DNA of 64,000 nucleotides from Mycobacterium paragordonae (GTDB lineage Bacteria; Actinomycetota; Actinomycetes; Mycobacteriales; Mycobacteriaceae), in NCBI RefSeq assembly GCF_003614435.1, contig NZ_CP025546.1:4960001-5024000 (forward strand), in the 5' to 3' direction. Below the pieces are notes generated by a model, which had not been told where the DNA came from, ran no database searches, and was given only the letters and a program-made list of their open reading frames with translations. Positions 8,376-15,863 of the stretch are shown here, piece after piece (the first letter of the stretch is position 1; each line of letters opens with the position of its first letter). Made by a program: the position numbers and the translations under genes.

Positions 8376-8759
8376 GTGTCCACCCCGGTCCGCACGAGAC
8401 GCCGCCGACCCGCAGCGATAGCGCTGGTCGTCTTTGCGGCGTGCGGATGCCTGGCGCTGGGCTGGTGGCAGTGGACCCGATTCCAGTCGGTGTCGGGCGA
8501 CTACCAGAACCTCGGCTACGCCCTGCAATGGCCCATGTTCGCCGCGTTCTGCGTCTATGCGTACCGTAAATTCGTCCGCTACGAAGACGTCGCGCCCGCC
8601 CCGCGCGACACCGTCACCGAGATTCCTCCCGGCCTGCTTCCCGAACGGCCGAAACCCGAACCGCAACAACCCGACGATCCCGCGCTGCGCGAGTACAACG
8701 CCTACCTGGCCGAGCTCGCCAAAGACGATGCTGCACAGCAGAAAAGGACGACCGCATGA
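8376..8759 (+). CDS. lprD: LprD-like membrane or lipoprotein (Rv1343c-like)
   Basis: The 127-residue protein has one N-terminal membrane segment (about 13-30, containing VVFAACGCLALGWWQW), a second hydrophobic stretch (FAAFCVYAYR), and a Pro/Glu-rich soluble tail with LREYNAYLAELAKDDA. It closely resembles M. tuberculosis Rv1343c, annotated as lipoprotein LprD. The lipobox-like AAC is weak because position -3 is Phe or Ala, so lipid attachment is uncertain. The DUF3817 gene overlaps its stop by ATGA, giving a coupled pair. The role is unknown. Confidence 0.85.
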   Translation: MSTPVRTRRRRPAAIALVVFAACGCLALGWWQWTRFQSVSGDYQNLGYALQWPMFAAFCVYAYRKFVRYEDVAPAPRDTVTEIPPGLLPERPKPEPQQPDDPALREYNAYLAELAKDDAAQQKRTTA

Positions 8760-9106
8760 GCACACCCGAGACGCCCGAGCGCAGCGCTTCGGCGTTCCCC
8801 GCCGACAAGATCCGCACTGCGTTGCTGGCGTATCGGGTGATGGCGTGGACGACGGGTATCTGGCTGATCGTGCTGTGCGGAGAGGTCGTCTCGCACTTGG
8901 TCTACCACCGCGAAATCCGGTGGATCGAAGTCGTGCACGGTTGGGTGTACTTCGTGTACGTGCTGGCCGCGTTCAACCTTGCGATCAAGGTCCGGTGGCC
9001 GATCGGCAAGACCATTGGCGTACTGCTCGCCGGCACCATCCCGCTGCTCGGCCTCATCGTGGAACACCGGCAGACCAAAGAGGTCAAGGCCAGCTTCCCG
9101 GTCTGA
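8756..9106 (+). CDS. DUF3817 integral membrane protein (Rv1342c-like)
   Basis: The 116-residue protein has three hydrophobic segments with the DUF3817 pattern: ALLAYRVMAWTTGIWL, then EVVHGWVYFVYVLAAFNLA, then IGVLLAGTIPLLGLIVEHR. DUF3817 is common in actinobacteria, sometimes beside or fused to transporters; its function is unknown. The ATGA overlap with lprD shows translational coupling. Its stop lies one base from the stop of convergent rdgB, so transcription must end inside or just past the coding ends. Confidence 0.88.
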   Translation: MSTPETPERSASAFPADKIRTALLAYRVMAWTTGIWLIVLCGEVVSHLVYHREIRWIEVVHGWVYFVYVLAAFNLAIKVRWPIGKTIGVLLAGTIPLLGLIVEHRQTKEVKASFPV

Positions 9107-9107
9107 T

Positions 9108-9701
9108 TTACAGCGCCCGCAGCGCCGGCAACAACAGGGCCAGCGCGCGACCGCGGTGCGACACCGCGTCTTTCTCCGCCGGGCTGAGTTGCGCGGCCGT
9201 CCGGCCGTCGGCGTCGGCTTCGGCGGGAAGAAAGACCGGGTCGTAGCCGAACCCGCCGTCGCCGTGCGGCTCGTGGGCGATCGTCCCGGGCCACTCGCCG
9301 CGCACCACCACCTCATGGGCATCGGAGACCAGCGCGCAGGCCGAGACGAACGCCGCGCCGCGCCGCTCGTCGGGCACGTCGCGCAACTGGGCCAATAGCA
9401 GCGCGGTGTTGGCGGCGTCGTCGCCGTGCCTGCCCGACCAGCGCGCGGACAGCACGCCGGGCATGCCGTTCAACGCGGCGACCTCCAAACCGGAGTCGTC
9501 GGCGACGCTGGGCAATCCGGTTGCGGCGAACGCGTCACGCGCCTTGGCCAGGGCGTTGTCCTCGAACGTCGCGCCGGTCTCCGGCGCCTCGTCGAAGGGC
9601 GCGACGTCATCCAGCGACACCAGCGTCACACCTGACAGGCCAGCGCCGTCCAGCACCCGCTGCAACTCGGCCAGCTTCTTGCGGTTGCGGCTAGCCACCA
9701 A
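9108..9701 (-). CDS. rdgB: dITP/XTP pyrophosphatase, RdgB/Ham1 family
   Basis: The enzyme of about 197 residues hydrolyses non-canonical purine NTPs (dITP, XTP), keeping them out of DNA and RNA. Family motifs are clear: VASRNRKKLAEL near the N-terminus, the ADDSGLEV metal-binding loop, GYDPVF and SHRGRALA. The start is abnormal. The family normally begins M-x-x-LLVASRNRKK, but here the codon before LVAS is GTC. The only options are TTG at 9701 (chosen), GTG at 9698, or TTG at 9719 inside the adjoining repeat, and none has a ribosome site. The frame stays open through the repeats to the end of rph, so coupling to rph is possible. Confidence 0.9.
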   Translation of the reverse strand: MVASRNRKKLAELQRVLDGAGLSGVTLVSLDDVAPFDEAPETGATFEDNALAKARDAFAATGLPSVADDSGLEVAALNGMPGVLSARWSGRHGDDAANTALLLAQLRDVPDERRGAAFVSACALVSDAHEVVVRGEWPGTIAHEPHGDGGFGYDPVFLPAEADADGRTAAQLSPAEKDAVSHRGRALALLLPALRAL

Positions 9702-9708
9702 GACTCGT

Positions 9709-9806
9709 GATGATCGCAAGCCCGGCGCAGCCGGGCGATGCGGGTCATCACCGTCCGGCACCGATGATCGCAAGCCCGGCGCAGCCGGGCGATGCGGGTC
9801 ATCACC
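9709..9806. repeat. Two direct copies of a 44-bp hairpin-containing repeat
   Basis: Identical 44-bp units at 9709-9752 and 9763-9806 are separated by 10 bp (period 54). Each has a core stem AAGCCCGGC-GCA-GCCGGGC inside imperfect flanking arms (GATGATCG versus CGGGTCATC). They fill the gap between the rph stop and the rdgB start. I recall similar units as dispersed intergenic elements in other mycobacteria. This is not verified here. Confidence 0.85.
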
Positions 9807-9817
9807 CTCGGACACGG

Positions 9818-10597
9818 TCAGCTTCCGAACGCTTTCTGCCCCTTCGGCCCCTCGGGCAGCACGCCCGGGTACGGCAGCGCCAACGCTTCGCGCTGGGCGG
9901 CGAACAACTTCTCGCAGGCCCCCAGCGCCATGTCGAGCAGCTTGTCCAGGGTCGACCGCGGGAAGGTCGCGCCCTCGCCGGTGCCTTGCACCTCGACCAG
10001 CGTGCCGGTGTCCGTGGCGACGACGTTCATGTCGACCTCGGCGCGCGAGTCCTCCTCGTAGGGCAGATCGACGCGGACCCGTCCGTCCACCACACCAACG
10101 CTCACCGCCGCGATCGCGCACGAGAGCGGCCGGGGATCGGACAGCTTGCCGGCTGCCGACAGGTACGTGACGGCGTCAGCCAGCGCGACGTAGGCGCCGG
10201 TGATCGCGGCCGTGCGGGTACCGCCGTCGGCCTGCAGCACGTCGCAGTCGACGGCAATGGTGTTCTCACCCAGCGCAGCCAGATCGATGCACGCCCGCAG
10301 CGACCGACCGACCAACCGGCTGATCTCCTGCGTGCGCCCGCCGACGCGGCCCTTGACGGACTCCCGGTCCGACCGGGTGTGGGTGGCCGACGGCAGCATC
10401 GCGTACTCCGCGGTGAGCCAACCCAGGCCAGATCCCCTGCGCCAGCGCGGCACCCCTTCGGTGACGCTGGCGGTGCACATGACCTTCGTGCCGCCGAATT
10501 CGATAAGCACCGAACCCGCCGGATGGTCGGTGAAACCGCGGGTGATGGTTACCGGGCGAAGCTCGTCGTCGAGGCGGCCGTCTTCTCTTTTGGACAC
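9818..10597 (-). CDS. rph: RNase PH
   Basis: The 259-residue phosphorolytic exoribonuclease trims tRNA 3' ends and forms a hexameric ring. Conserved stretches include [15 protein letters not shown] at the start, [10 protein letters not shown], the arginine-rich [20 protein letters not shown], and [20 protein letters not shown] with the phosphate and metal ligands. The GTG at 10597 gives the same length as the M. tuberculosis protein. It sits 7 nt after a TAGGGT box and lacks a Shine-Dalgarno, so it is probably leaderless. A frame open to 10708 is not used. It is followed by the duplicated repeat and rdgB, as in the usual rph-rdgB pair. Confidence 0.95.
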   Translation of the reverse strand: MSKREDGRLDDELRPVTITRGFTDHPAGSVLIEFGGTKVMCTASVTEGVPRWRRGSGLGWLTAEYAMLPSATHTRSDRESVKGRVGGRTQEISRLVGRSLRACIDLAALGENTIAVDCDVLQADGGTRTAAITGAYVALADAVTYLSAAGKLSDPRPLSCAIAAVSVGVVDGRVRVDLPYEEDSRAEVDMNVVATDTGTLVEVQGTGEGATFPRSTLDKLLDMALGACEKLFAAQREALALPYPGVLPEGPKGQKAFGS

Positions 10598-10604
10598 GAC
10601 ACCT

Positions 10605-10610
10605 ACCCTA
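10605..10610 (-). promoter_or_regulatory. -10 box for leaderless rph transcript
   Basis: The minus strand reads TAGGGT, then seven bases, then the GTG start of rph at 10597. This places the transcription start at or beside the start codon. The 138-bp upstream spacer holds GTGTGCGA-type repeated words but no gene. Confidence 0.5.
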
Positions 10611-10735
10611 TCGCCGGGCAGCCAACGCGCACCGAACGGCATTGAGTGTGCGACGACTGCTTTCGGTGTGCGATCACTGCGGCGATCCGCCGGAAATCGC
10701 GCGGCCACCGCGCACTCGAAACAGTGTGCGCAGCC

Positions 10736-11560
10736 TCAGCCAGCCCGCCGGACTTCGATGGTCTCGCCGGGCACGACCGCGTGCACGGGCCCGTCGAACT
10801 CGGCCTTGGCCTCGCTGATGACGTCCTCGCGAGAAGTCCACGGCGGAATGTGTGTCAACAGCAGTTCCCGCACGCCGGCCCGTGCCGCTGCCCGACCAGC
10901 TTCGGTGCCAGACAGATGCAGGGCGGGCGGATGCTTCGGCGAGTCGGTCCACGAGGCCTCGCACAGGAAGACGTCCGCGCCGCGGGCCAATTCCACGAGT
11001 TGGTCGCATTCACCGGTATCCCCGCTGTAGACCAGCGAGGCTCCACTCGGATCGGTGAAACGCAGTCCGAACGATTCAGTGGGATGCGCGACGACCCGGG
11101 GCAGCACGCTCAGCGCGCCGATGTCCACCGCTTCGCCGTCGACCCAGTGCCGCACATCGAAGATGTCCGAGCAATCGTCGATCTCGCCGCCGTACGGAGA
11201 CGAGGCCGCGCCCAGCCGCGACCAGGTGTCGCTCGGGCCGTACAGCAAAGCCTTACCGTTCGGCTTCGCGGTCGGGTGGTATCGCCGCCAGACGAACAAG
11301 CCCGGCACGTCCAGGCAGTGGTCGGCGTGCAGATGCGACAGCAACACATGGACCGAACCGGGATCGGCATGACGTTGCAGCGCCCCCAGCACACCCCCGC
11401 CGAAGTCGATCACAAGCGGCGGAGTGTCCGGTGCCCGAAGCAGATAACCCGACGCGGGCGAATCCGGACCCACGACGCTGCCGGAGCATCCGAGCACGGT
11501 TAGTCGCACGGACACCACTGTGCCATGCCGCTTACCACGATGGGGAAAACATCGCCGCAT
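10736..11560 (-). CDS. Metallo-beta-lactamase-fold hydrolase, Rv1339-like
   Basis: The protein of about 274 residues has the metal site SHLHADHCLD (HxHxDH), plus VAHPTESFGLR, YSGDTGECDQL (the bridging Asp region) and LLLTHIPP (late His). Rv1339 of M. tuberculosis is reported as an atypical class II-like cAMP phosphodiesterase, so cAMP turnover is the best guess. Phosphonate or tRNase-Z-like activity are alternatives. The ATG at 11560 keeps an MRRC.PHR N-terminus remembered from Rv1339. The GTGs at 11518 and 11515, just before SVRLTVLGCSGS, are equally credible. It stands in the usual murI-Rv1339-rph order. Confidence 0.9.
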   Translation of the reverse strand: MRRCFPHRGKRHGTVVSVRLTVLGCSGSVVGPDSPASGYLLRAPDTPPLVIDFGGGVLGALQRHADPGSVHVLLSHLHADHCLDVPGLFVWRRYHPTAKPNGKALLYGPSDTWSRLGAASSPYGGEIDDCSDIFDVRHWVDGEAVDIGALSVLPRVVAHPTESFGLRFTDPSGASLVYSGDTGECDQLVELARGADVFLCEASWTDSPKHPPALHLSGTEAGRAAARAGVRELLLTHIPPWTSREDVISEAKAEFDGPVHAVVPGETIEVRRAG

Positions 11561-11585
11561 TGGACCATCAGAATCGTCGGCTTTT

Positions 11586-12413
11586 TCACAAGACGGGAAC
11601 CTGGCGAGCGGGGCCCACGCCGACGACCGCGGGCCCGAGGAATCGGGAGGCGAGTTTGGTGAACGCCTCGGGGTCGCCGGTGGCCTCGAACACCCTGGAC
11701 GGCGGGGCGGCGCCGGGATCGTCCGGGTGGGGGTGCAGCAGGTCGCGTTCGGTGAGGACGCGCAGGAGCTGCTTGGCGGTCTCCTCAGCGCTGGAGACCA
11801 GCGTGACGTCCTCGCCCATCACGAGCTGGATCAGTCCGGACAGCAACGGGTAGTGCGTGCAACCCAGCACCAGGGTGTCCACCTCGGCGCGCTGCAGCGG
11901 CTCCAGGTACCCCTCGGCCAGACCCAGCACCTGCCTTCCGCTGGTGACGCCGCGCTCGACGAAGTCGACGAACCGGGGGCAGGCCACCGCGGTGATCTCG
12001 GTGTCGCGCGCGGCGGCGAACGCGTCCTGGTAGGCGTGCGAGGTGATGGTCGCCCGCGTGCCGATCACCCCGATGCGACCGTTGCGGGTTGCAGCAACCG
12101 CGCGGCGGACCGCCGGCAGGATCACTTCGACGACCGGCACGTCGTACCGTTCGCGCGCATCCCGCAGGCAAGCCGCGGAAGCGGAGTTGCACGCGATCAC
12201 CAATGCCTTGACGCCGCGGCTGACCAGATCGTCGCCGATGGCCAGCGCGTGGGCGCGGATCTCCGGTATGGCCAGCGGACCGTACGGGCCGTTGCCCGTG
12301 TCGCCGACGTAGATGATGTCCTCGTCGGGCAGTTGGTCGATGATCGCCCGCGCGACCGTGAGCCCTCCGACGCCGGAATCGAACACTCCGATGGGAGCCA
12401 GCGGCGAACTCAT
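11586..12413 (-). CDS. murI: Glutamate racemase
   Basis: The 275-residue enzyme converts L- to D-glutamate for peptidoglycan. The catalytic cysteines are in VIACNSAS (C75) and LGCTHYP (C185), and the N-terminal [11 protein letters not shown] contributes the Asp/Ser pair. Length and motifs are complete. The start overlaps the rhomboid stop as ATGA, so translation is coupled to the upstream membrane protease gene, the same neighbour pair as in M. tuberculosis (Rv1338-Rv1337). Confidence 0.97.
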   Translation of the reverse strand: MSSPLAPIGVFDSGVGGLTVARAIIDQLPDEDIIYVGDTGNGPYGPLAIPEIRAHALAIGDDLVSRGVKALVIACNSASAACLRDARERYDVPVVEVILPAVRRAVAATRNGRIGVIGTRATITSHAYQDAFAAARDTEITAVACPRFVDFVERGVTSGRQVLGLAEGYLEPLQRAEVDTLVLGCTHYPLLSGLIQLVMGEDVTLVSSAEETAKQLLRVLTERDLLHPHPDDPGAAPPSRVFEATGDPEAFTKLASRFLGPAVVGVGPARQVPVL

Positions 12414-13069
12414 GTCTTCAGGTGCGGCGAGCGGTGAGCCTTTTTCCGCTCACGGGCTTTGCGCTCGGGCGCCGACAACAGATACGCGGCCACCACGCCG
12501 GCGATCGCACCACACAAGTGGCCCTGCCAGGACACGCCCCCGCAGACACCGAGGACGGGCAGGGCGCCGAGCAGCACGCCCCCGTAGACGAACAGCACGA
12601 CCAGGCCGATGATGATGTCCCACGCGTGACGGACGAAAATGCCGAACACCAGTAGGAAGGCGAGCCAGCCGAAGATCAGCCCCGACGCGCCGATGTGGTC
12701 GGTCGGGCCGCAGCTGCTGCCGACGTTGCCGATCAGCCAGGTCCCGAAGCCGCCCAGGATCCAGATGATCGCGGTCGCCCAGACGAACCGCGACAAACCC
12801 GCCAGCGTCATCAGGAAGCCCAGCACCAGCATCGGCACGGTGTTGGCGATCAGGTGTTGCCAGTTCGCATGCAGGACCGGGGCGAAGACGATGCCCCACA
12901 AGCCATCGGTGGTCAGGGGACGGATGCCGTTGCGGTCCAGCCGGCCGCCGCTGAGTTGATCGATCAGCTCGACGACGTACAACAGAGCGACGAAGGTGAT
13001 GATCGTCGTCGCGCCGATCACCCAGCCCGGCTTCTTGTCCGACTGGGTCGCCGGAACGCGCTTATTCAT
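12410..13069 (-). CDS. Rhomboid-family intramembrane serine protease (Rv1337-like)
   Basis: The 219-residue protein has about six membrane segments. The rhomboid elements are [13 protein letters not shown] (H67, H72, N76), the nucleophile motif GASG (S129) and the late His in SWQGHL (H184), so the Ser-His dyad is intact. The tail is highly basic. Its natural substrate is unknown. The start is preceded by GGAG within a GATGAGGAGCAGCGGCGC module also seen before prmC. Upstream lie only 59 bp and then cysO. In M. tuberculosis cysM occupies this place. Confidence 0.92.
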   Translation of the reverse strand: MNKRVPATQSDKKPGWVIGATTIITFVALLYVVELIDQLSGGRLDRNGIRPLTTDGLWGIVFAPVLHANWQHLIANTVPMLVLGFLMTLAGLSRFVWATAIIWILGGFGTWLIGNVGSSCGPTDHIGASGLIFGWLAFLLVFGIFVRHAWDIIIGLVVLFVYGGVLLGALPVLGVCGGVSWQGHLCGAIAGVVAAYLLSAPERKARERKKAHRSPHLKT

Positions 13070-13128
13070 CTGCGCCGCTGCTCCTCATCCCTTGCCCCAA
13101 ACGTCCAGGCTACCGGTAGTTAACGCCG

Positions 13129-13401
13129 CTACCCGCCCGCGACCGCGGGCAGGATCGTGACCGAGTCGCCGTCGGCGACAGCAGTGTCCAAGCCGCCCGA
13201 GAACCGGACATCCTCGTCGTTCACATAGATGTTCACGAACCGGTGCAACCGGCCGTTATCGATGAGTCGATCGGAGATGCCCGAGTAGTTGGCCTCCAGG
13301 TCTTTGATGACGTCACCCACCGTGTCGCCGCTGGCCGAGACGCGCTTCTCGCCACCGGTGTGGGGTCGCAGGATGGTCGGAATGGACACGGTGACGGTCA
13401 T
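13129..13401 (-). CDS. cysO: Sulfur-carrier protein CysO
   Basis: The 90-residue ubiquitin-fold, ThiS/MoaD-like protein ends in the obligatory AVAGG. The C-terminal glycine is activated to a thiocarboxylate that donates sulfur to O-phosphoserine on CysM, and Mec then releases cysteine. The sequence, e.g. LRPHTGGEKRVSASGDTVGD, is typical of mycobacterial CysO. It follows mec by 20 bp in one transcript. The usual downstream cysM is missing here. The start has a GAAAGG ribosome site. Confidence 0.96.
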   Translation of the reverse strand: MTVTVSIPTILRPHTGGEKRVSASGDTVGDVIKDLEANYSGISDRLIDNGRLHRFVNIYVNDEDVRFSGGLDTAVADGDSVTILPAVAGG

Positions 13402-13421
13402 GCTGGCCTTTCTATGGCGGC

Positions 13422-13835
13422 TCAGTACTGCTCGACGATGTCAACAGGTTCCTCGCTTACGGCACCGTTGACAATGCGGTAGCTGCGCAGCTCGTGCCGG
13501 TGCGGATCGCGGGTGGACACAACCACGTAGTGCGCATCCGGTTCGGCCGCCAACTCGATATCCGTGCGACTCGGATACGCCTCGGACCCCGGATGCGAGT
13601 GATAGATGACGACAGGCACCTCGCGCGCACGTTCCATGGCCCGCCACACGGAGAGTTGCTCGCTCGAATCGAAGCGGTAGAACGTCGGGCAGCGTTCCGC
13701 GTTGGCCATCGGAATGTGCCGCTCCGGCCGATCGGAGCCATCCGGGCCGGCGAGCACACCGCAGGCTTCGTCGGGGTGGTCGCGGCGGGCATGGGCGACC
13801 ATCGCCTCAACCAGGTCGGCGCGGATCACCAGCAC
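13422..13835 (-). CDS. mec: CysO-cysteine peptidase Mec (JAMM/MPN+ metalloprotease)
   Basis: The zinc peptidase of about 137 residues clips cysteine from CysO-Cys. JAMM residues are all present: E23 in PDEACGVLAG, H79 and H81 in YHSHPGSEAYPSRTD, S89 and D92. The GTG at 13835 is chosen because GAAGG precedes it and the S58 gene upstream ends 10 nt earlier. The longer frame to 13874 runs into that gene. It is first in the mec-cysO string, which provides an oxidation-resistant cysteine route in mycobacteria. Confidence 0.95.
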   Translation of the reverse strand: MLVIRADLVEAMVAHARRDHPDEACGVLAGPDGSDRPERHIPMANAERCPTFYRFDSSEQLSVWRAMERAREVPVVIYHSHPGSEAYPSRTDIELAAEPDAHYVVVSTRDPHRHELRSYRIVNGAVSEEPVDIVEQY

Positions 13836-13845
13836 CGCAGCGCCT

Positions 13846-14883
13846 TCACGGCCCGAACGCACCCGGCAGCACATCCCGGTATGCCGGTATCGCGGCCACC
13901 GACTCCGCGGCGATGACTCCGTCGAGCACCGCCCGGGCCAGGCAGTCGGCCGCGGCCGCGCCGATCACGGTGAGCAACCCGGTCTCGGGCGACAGCGCCG
14001 CCGGGGTCTTGGCCGAAGGGGGCACCTCGATGGCACCGGTGGCCAGAGCGAACACGGTGTCGCCGTCCAGCGGAGTGTGAGCGGGCCGCAGCGTCCGGGC
14101 CAGACCATCGTGTGCGGCGATTGCGACCCGCCGGCACGCCGCCGGGCTCAGCGCCGCATCCGTCGCCACCACCGCGATGGTGGTGTTCAGCTCGCTCAAC
14201 GGGGACGGCAATTGCGCCAGCGCCTCGATCTGCTCGAACGGTGGTGGTGCAAGGGCGAATTCATTGATCAGCTCGGCCATCCAGGGCAACCCGGCGGCCG
14301 TGTCGATGGCTTCGCCGGCGGCGTTGACCACGGCCAGCGCGCCGACGGTCACGCCGGAGGGCAGGGTGACCGACGCCGTCCCCACGCCGCCTTTGAGCAC
14401 CCCGACGCGCGCCCCGACCCCGGCACCGACCGTCCCGACGGACACCGGCGCCGCGTCGCCGGACGCGTCGGCCGCCGCGCAGGCCGCGTAACCGAACTCG
14501 GCCGTCGGCCGGCAATCCCAGCCGCCGACCGGAAGGTCGAAGATCACCGCACCCGGCACGATCGGCACTACACCGTCACCCATGGCCACGCCGCGCTGCT
14601 GTTCCTCGAGCCAGCGCATCACGCCGTCAGCCGCGGCAAGACCGAACGCGCTGCCGCCGGCCAGCAACACGGCGTCTACGTAGCGCACGCTGTTGACCGG
14701 GTCCAGCAGATCGGTCTCCCGGGTCCCCGGCGCACCGCCGCGGCAATCCACCGCACCGACGGTGCCCGGCGGCGGCAGCACTACGGTGACGCCGCAAGCC
14801 CATCCACCGCCGAGGGACGCATCCGGATCCAACCGCTGGTGATGGCCGACCCGGATACCGGCGACGTCGGTGATGGAACTCAT
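13846..14883 (-). CDS. P1/DmpA (S58) family N-terminal-nucleophile hydrolase
   Basis: The 345-residue protein has the S58 pattern: SSITDVAGIRVGHH at the start, CGVTVVLPPPGTVGAVD, and a conserved ELNTTIAVVATDA at 231-243. In NylC-type members the proenzyme cuts itself between Asn and Thr, and the Thr becomes the nucleophile. Here that pair is N233-T234. Other S58 enzymes are D-aminopeptidases or beta-aminopeptidases using Ser. The cellular substrate of the mycobacterial orthologue (Rv1333) is unknown. It sits 27 bp after the DUF2017 gene and 10 bp before mec, in the clpS-to-cysO operon. Confidence 0.88.
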   Translation of the reverse strand: MSSITDVAGIRVGHHQRLDPDASLGGGWACGVTVVLPPPGTVGAVDCRGGAPGTRETDLLDPVNSVRYVDAVLLAGGSAFGLAAADGVMRWLEEQQRGVAMGDGVVPIVPGAVIFDLPVGGWDCRPTAEFGYAACAAADASGDAAPVSVGTVGAGVGARVGVLKGGVGTASVTLPSGVTVGALAVVNAAGEAIDTAAGLPWMAELINEFALAPPPFEQIEALAQLPSPLSELNTTIAVVATDAALSPAACRRVAIAAHDGLARTLRPAHTPLDGDTVFALATGAIEVPPSAKTPAALSPETGLLTVIGAAAADCLARAVLDGVIAAESVAAIPAYRDVLPGAFGP

Positions 14884-14911
14884 CCGGCCGTCCTGCCTTT
14901 TTCTTCAGGGA

Positions 14912-15493
14912 TCATCGTGGCCCCATCAGCACCAGCACGAGGTATTCCTGCAACACCGTCAACCATTGATAGACATCGAAATGCGCGGCCAACGGGTGGT
15001 CGGCAGGCAACCGCTCCGGGCCCTGTGGCCCGATCTCGAGCATGACTCCCAACGTCAGCCGCAGGTCGTTGACGGCCGAGATCCAGGCGTTGGCGCTGTC
15101 CTCCGTCAGTTCGAACCGTCCGCCGTTGGCCGGCAAGGTATCTAGCAACTGTTGCGCCGCAACGCGTTTGGCGTCGATGATTTCCGGCTCGTGCAGGCTG
15201 CGCAGCGCGGAGTTGAGGGCTTCCGAAGCCTCGAGAGTCAGCGGATCGCCCTCGTCGTTGCGGTAGAAGTCCGGCAGCAGCCGGCCGAGCGTCGTGTCGG
15301 CCGGGCGCTCGGAATGCCCGGTCTTGATGCCGGTGATCTCCTCGAGTTCGTCGGACGGCGACGTTGCCTGCCGCTCGTCGAGCAAACCGACCATCGCACT
15401 CACCAGGTTCTGGAGCAGAGCCGCCTCATGCGGGGCCAGCGACGACCGGAAACGAGGTCCGTTGCGGGTTTCGACGCGCTTCCATTTGCGCAC
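14912..15493 (-). CDS. DUF2017 family protein (Rv1332-like)
   Basis: The 193-residue, mostly helical and charged protein matches DUF2017: MRKWKRVETRNGPRFRSSL at the start and FDVYQWLTVLQEYLVLVLMG at the end. The M. tuberculosis copy is annotated as a putative transcriptional regulator, but I see no clear DNA-binding motif. It directly follows clpS (9-bp gap), a pairing conserved across actinobacteria, so a link to ClpS/N-degron proteolysis is a reasonable inference. Confidence 0.88.
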   Translation of the reverse strand: MRKWKRVETRNGPRFRSSLAPHEAALLQNLVSAMVGLLDERQATSPSDELEEITGIKTGHSERPADTTLGRLLPDFYRNDEGDPLTLEASEALNSALRSLHEPEIIDAKRVAAQQLLDTLPANGGRFELTEDSANAWISAVNDLRLTLGVMLEIGPQGPERLPADHPLAAHFDVYQWLTVLQEYLVLVLMGPR

Positions 15494-15502
15494 TATCAGG
15501 AC

Positions 15503-15808
15503 TCAGCGGTCCTGCTGCATGGTCGCCCACAACCCGGCGGCATGCAGCTTGGACACGTCGACCTCCATCGACTCCCGACTGCCCGAGGACACCACGGCCT
15601 TTCCTTCGTTGTGCACCTGCAGCATCAGTTTGGTGGCATGCGGCTCGCTGTAACCGAACAACTTCTGAAAGACGTACGTCACGTAGGTCATCAAGTTCAC
15701 GGGGTCGTCCCAGACGATGGTCACCCACGGACTCGTCGTAGCTTCGACCGGAGCGGATTCCCGTTGTCCGGTGCTGCCTGGCTTGGCCGGCGCGATCGCT
15801 ACAACCAT
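15503..15808 (-). CDS. clpS: ClpS adaptor protein
   Basis: The 101-residue adaptor delivers N-degron substrates to ClpC1P1P2. The family core is visible: [20 protein letters not shown] with the N-degron pocket, [20 protein letters not shown], and [12 protein letters not shown]. The N-terminal 25 residues are disordered and Ser/Pro/Thr-rich. The ATG at 15808 lies 7 nt after a minus-strand TATCCT, so the mRNA is probably leaderless. It is first gene of the clpS-DUF2017-S58-mec-cysO string and divergent from pncB1. Confidence 0.95.
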   Translation of the reverse strand: MVVAIAPAKPGSTGQRESAPVEATTSPWVTIVWDDPVNLMTYVTYVFQKLFGYSEPHATKLMLQVHNEGKAVVSSGSRESMEVDVSKLHAAGLWATMQQDR

Positions 15809-15815
15809 GGCGCTA

Positions 15816-15857
15816 AGGATACCGAGCCAGGCTTACATTGCAGCCAGCCGATACCTT
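15816..15857. promoter_or_regulatory. Back-to-back leaderless promoters for clpS (-) and pncB1 (+)
   Basis: Minus-strand TATCCT (15821-15816) lies 7 nt before the clpS ATG. Plus-strand TACCTT (15852-15857) lies 6 nt before the pncB1 GTG. The whole space between the two start codons is 55 bp, so the two -35 regions must overlap. Confidence 0.55.
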
Positions 15858-15863
15858 TGCGAT

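Noticed and set aside
9709..9806. The 44-bp direct repeats as a CRISPR array
   Set aside because: Only two units, a 10-bp spacer, strong internal palindrome and no cas genes.
9108..10121. RdgB as a 337-residue protein starting at 10121
   Set aside because: The extra N-terminus is the out-of-frame translation of rph and the two DNA repeats; family length is about 200 residues.
15717..15863. Earlier ATG start for pncB1 at 15717
   Set aside because: It would read through the clpS coding region, and the family N-terminus fits the GTG at 15864.
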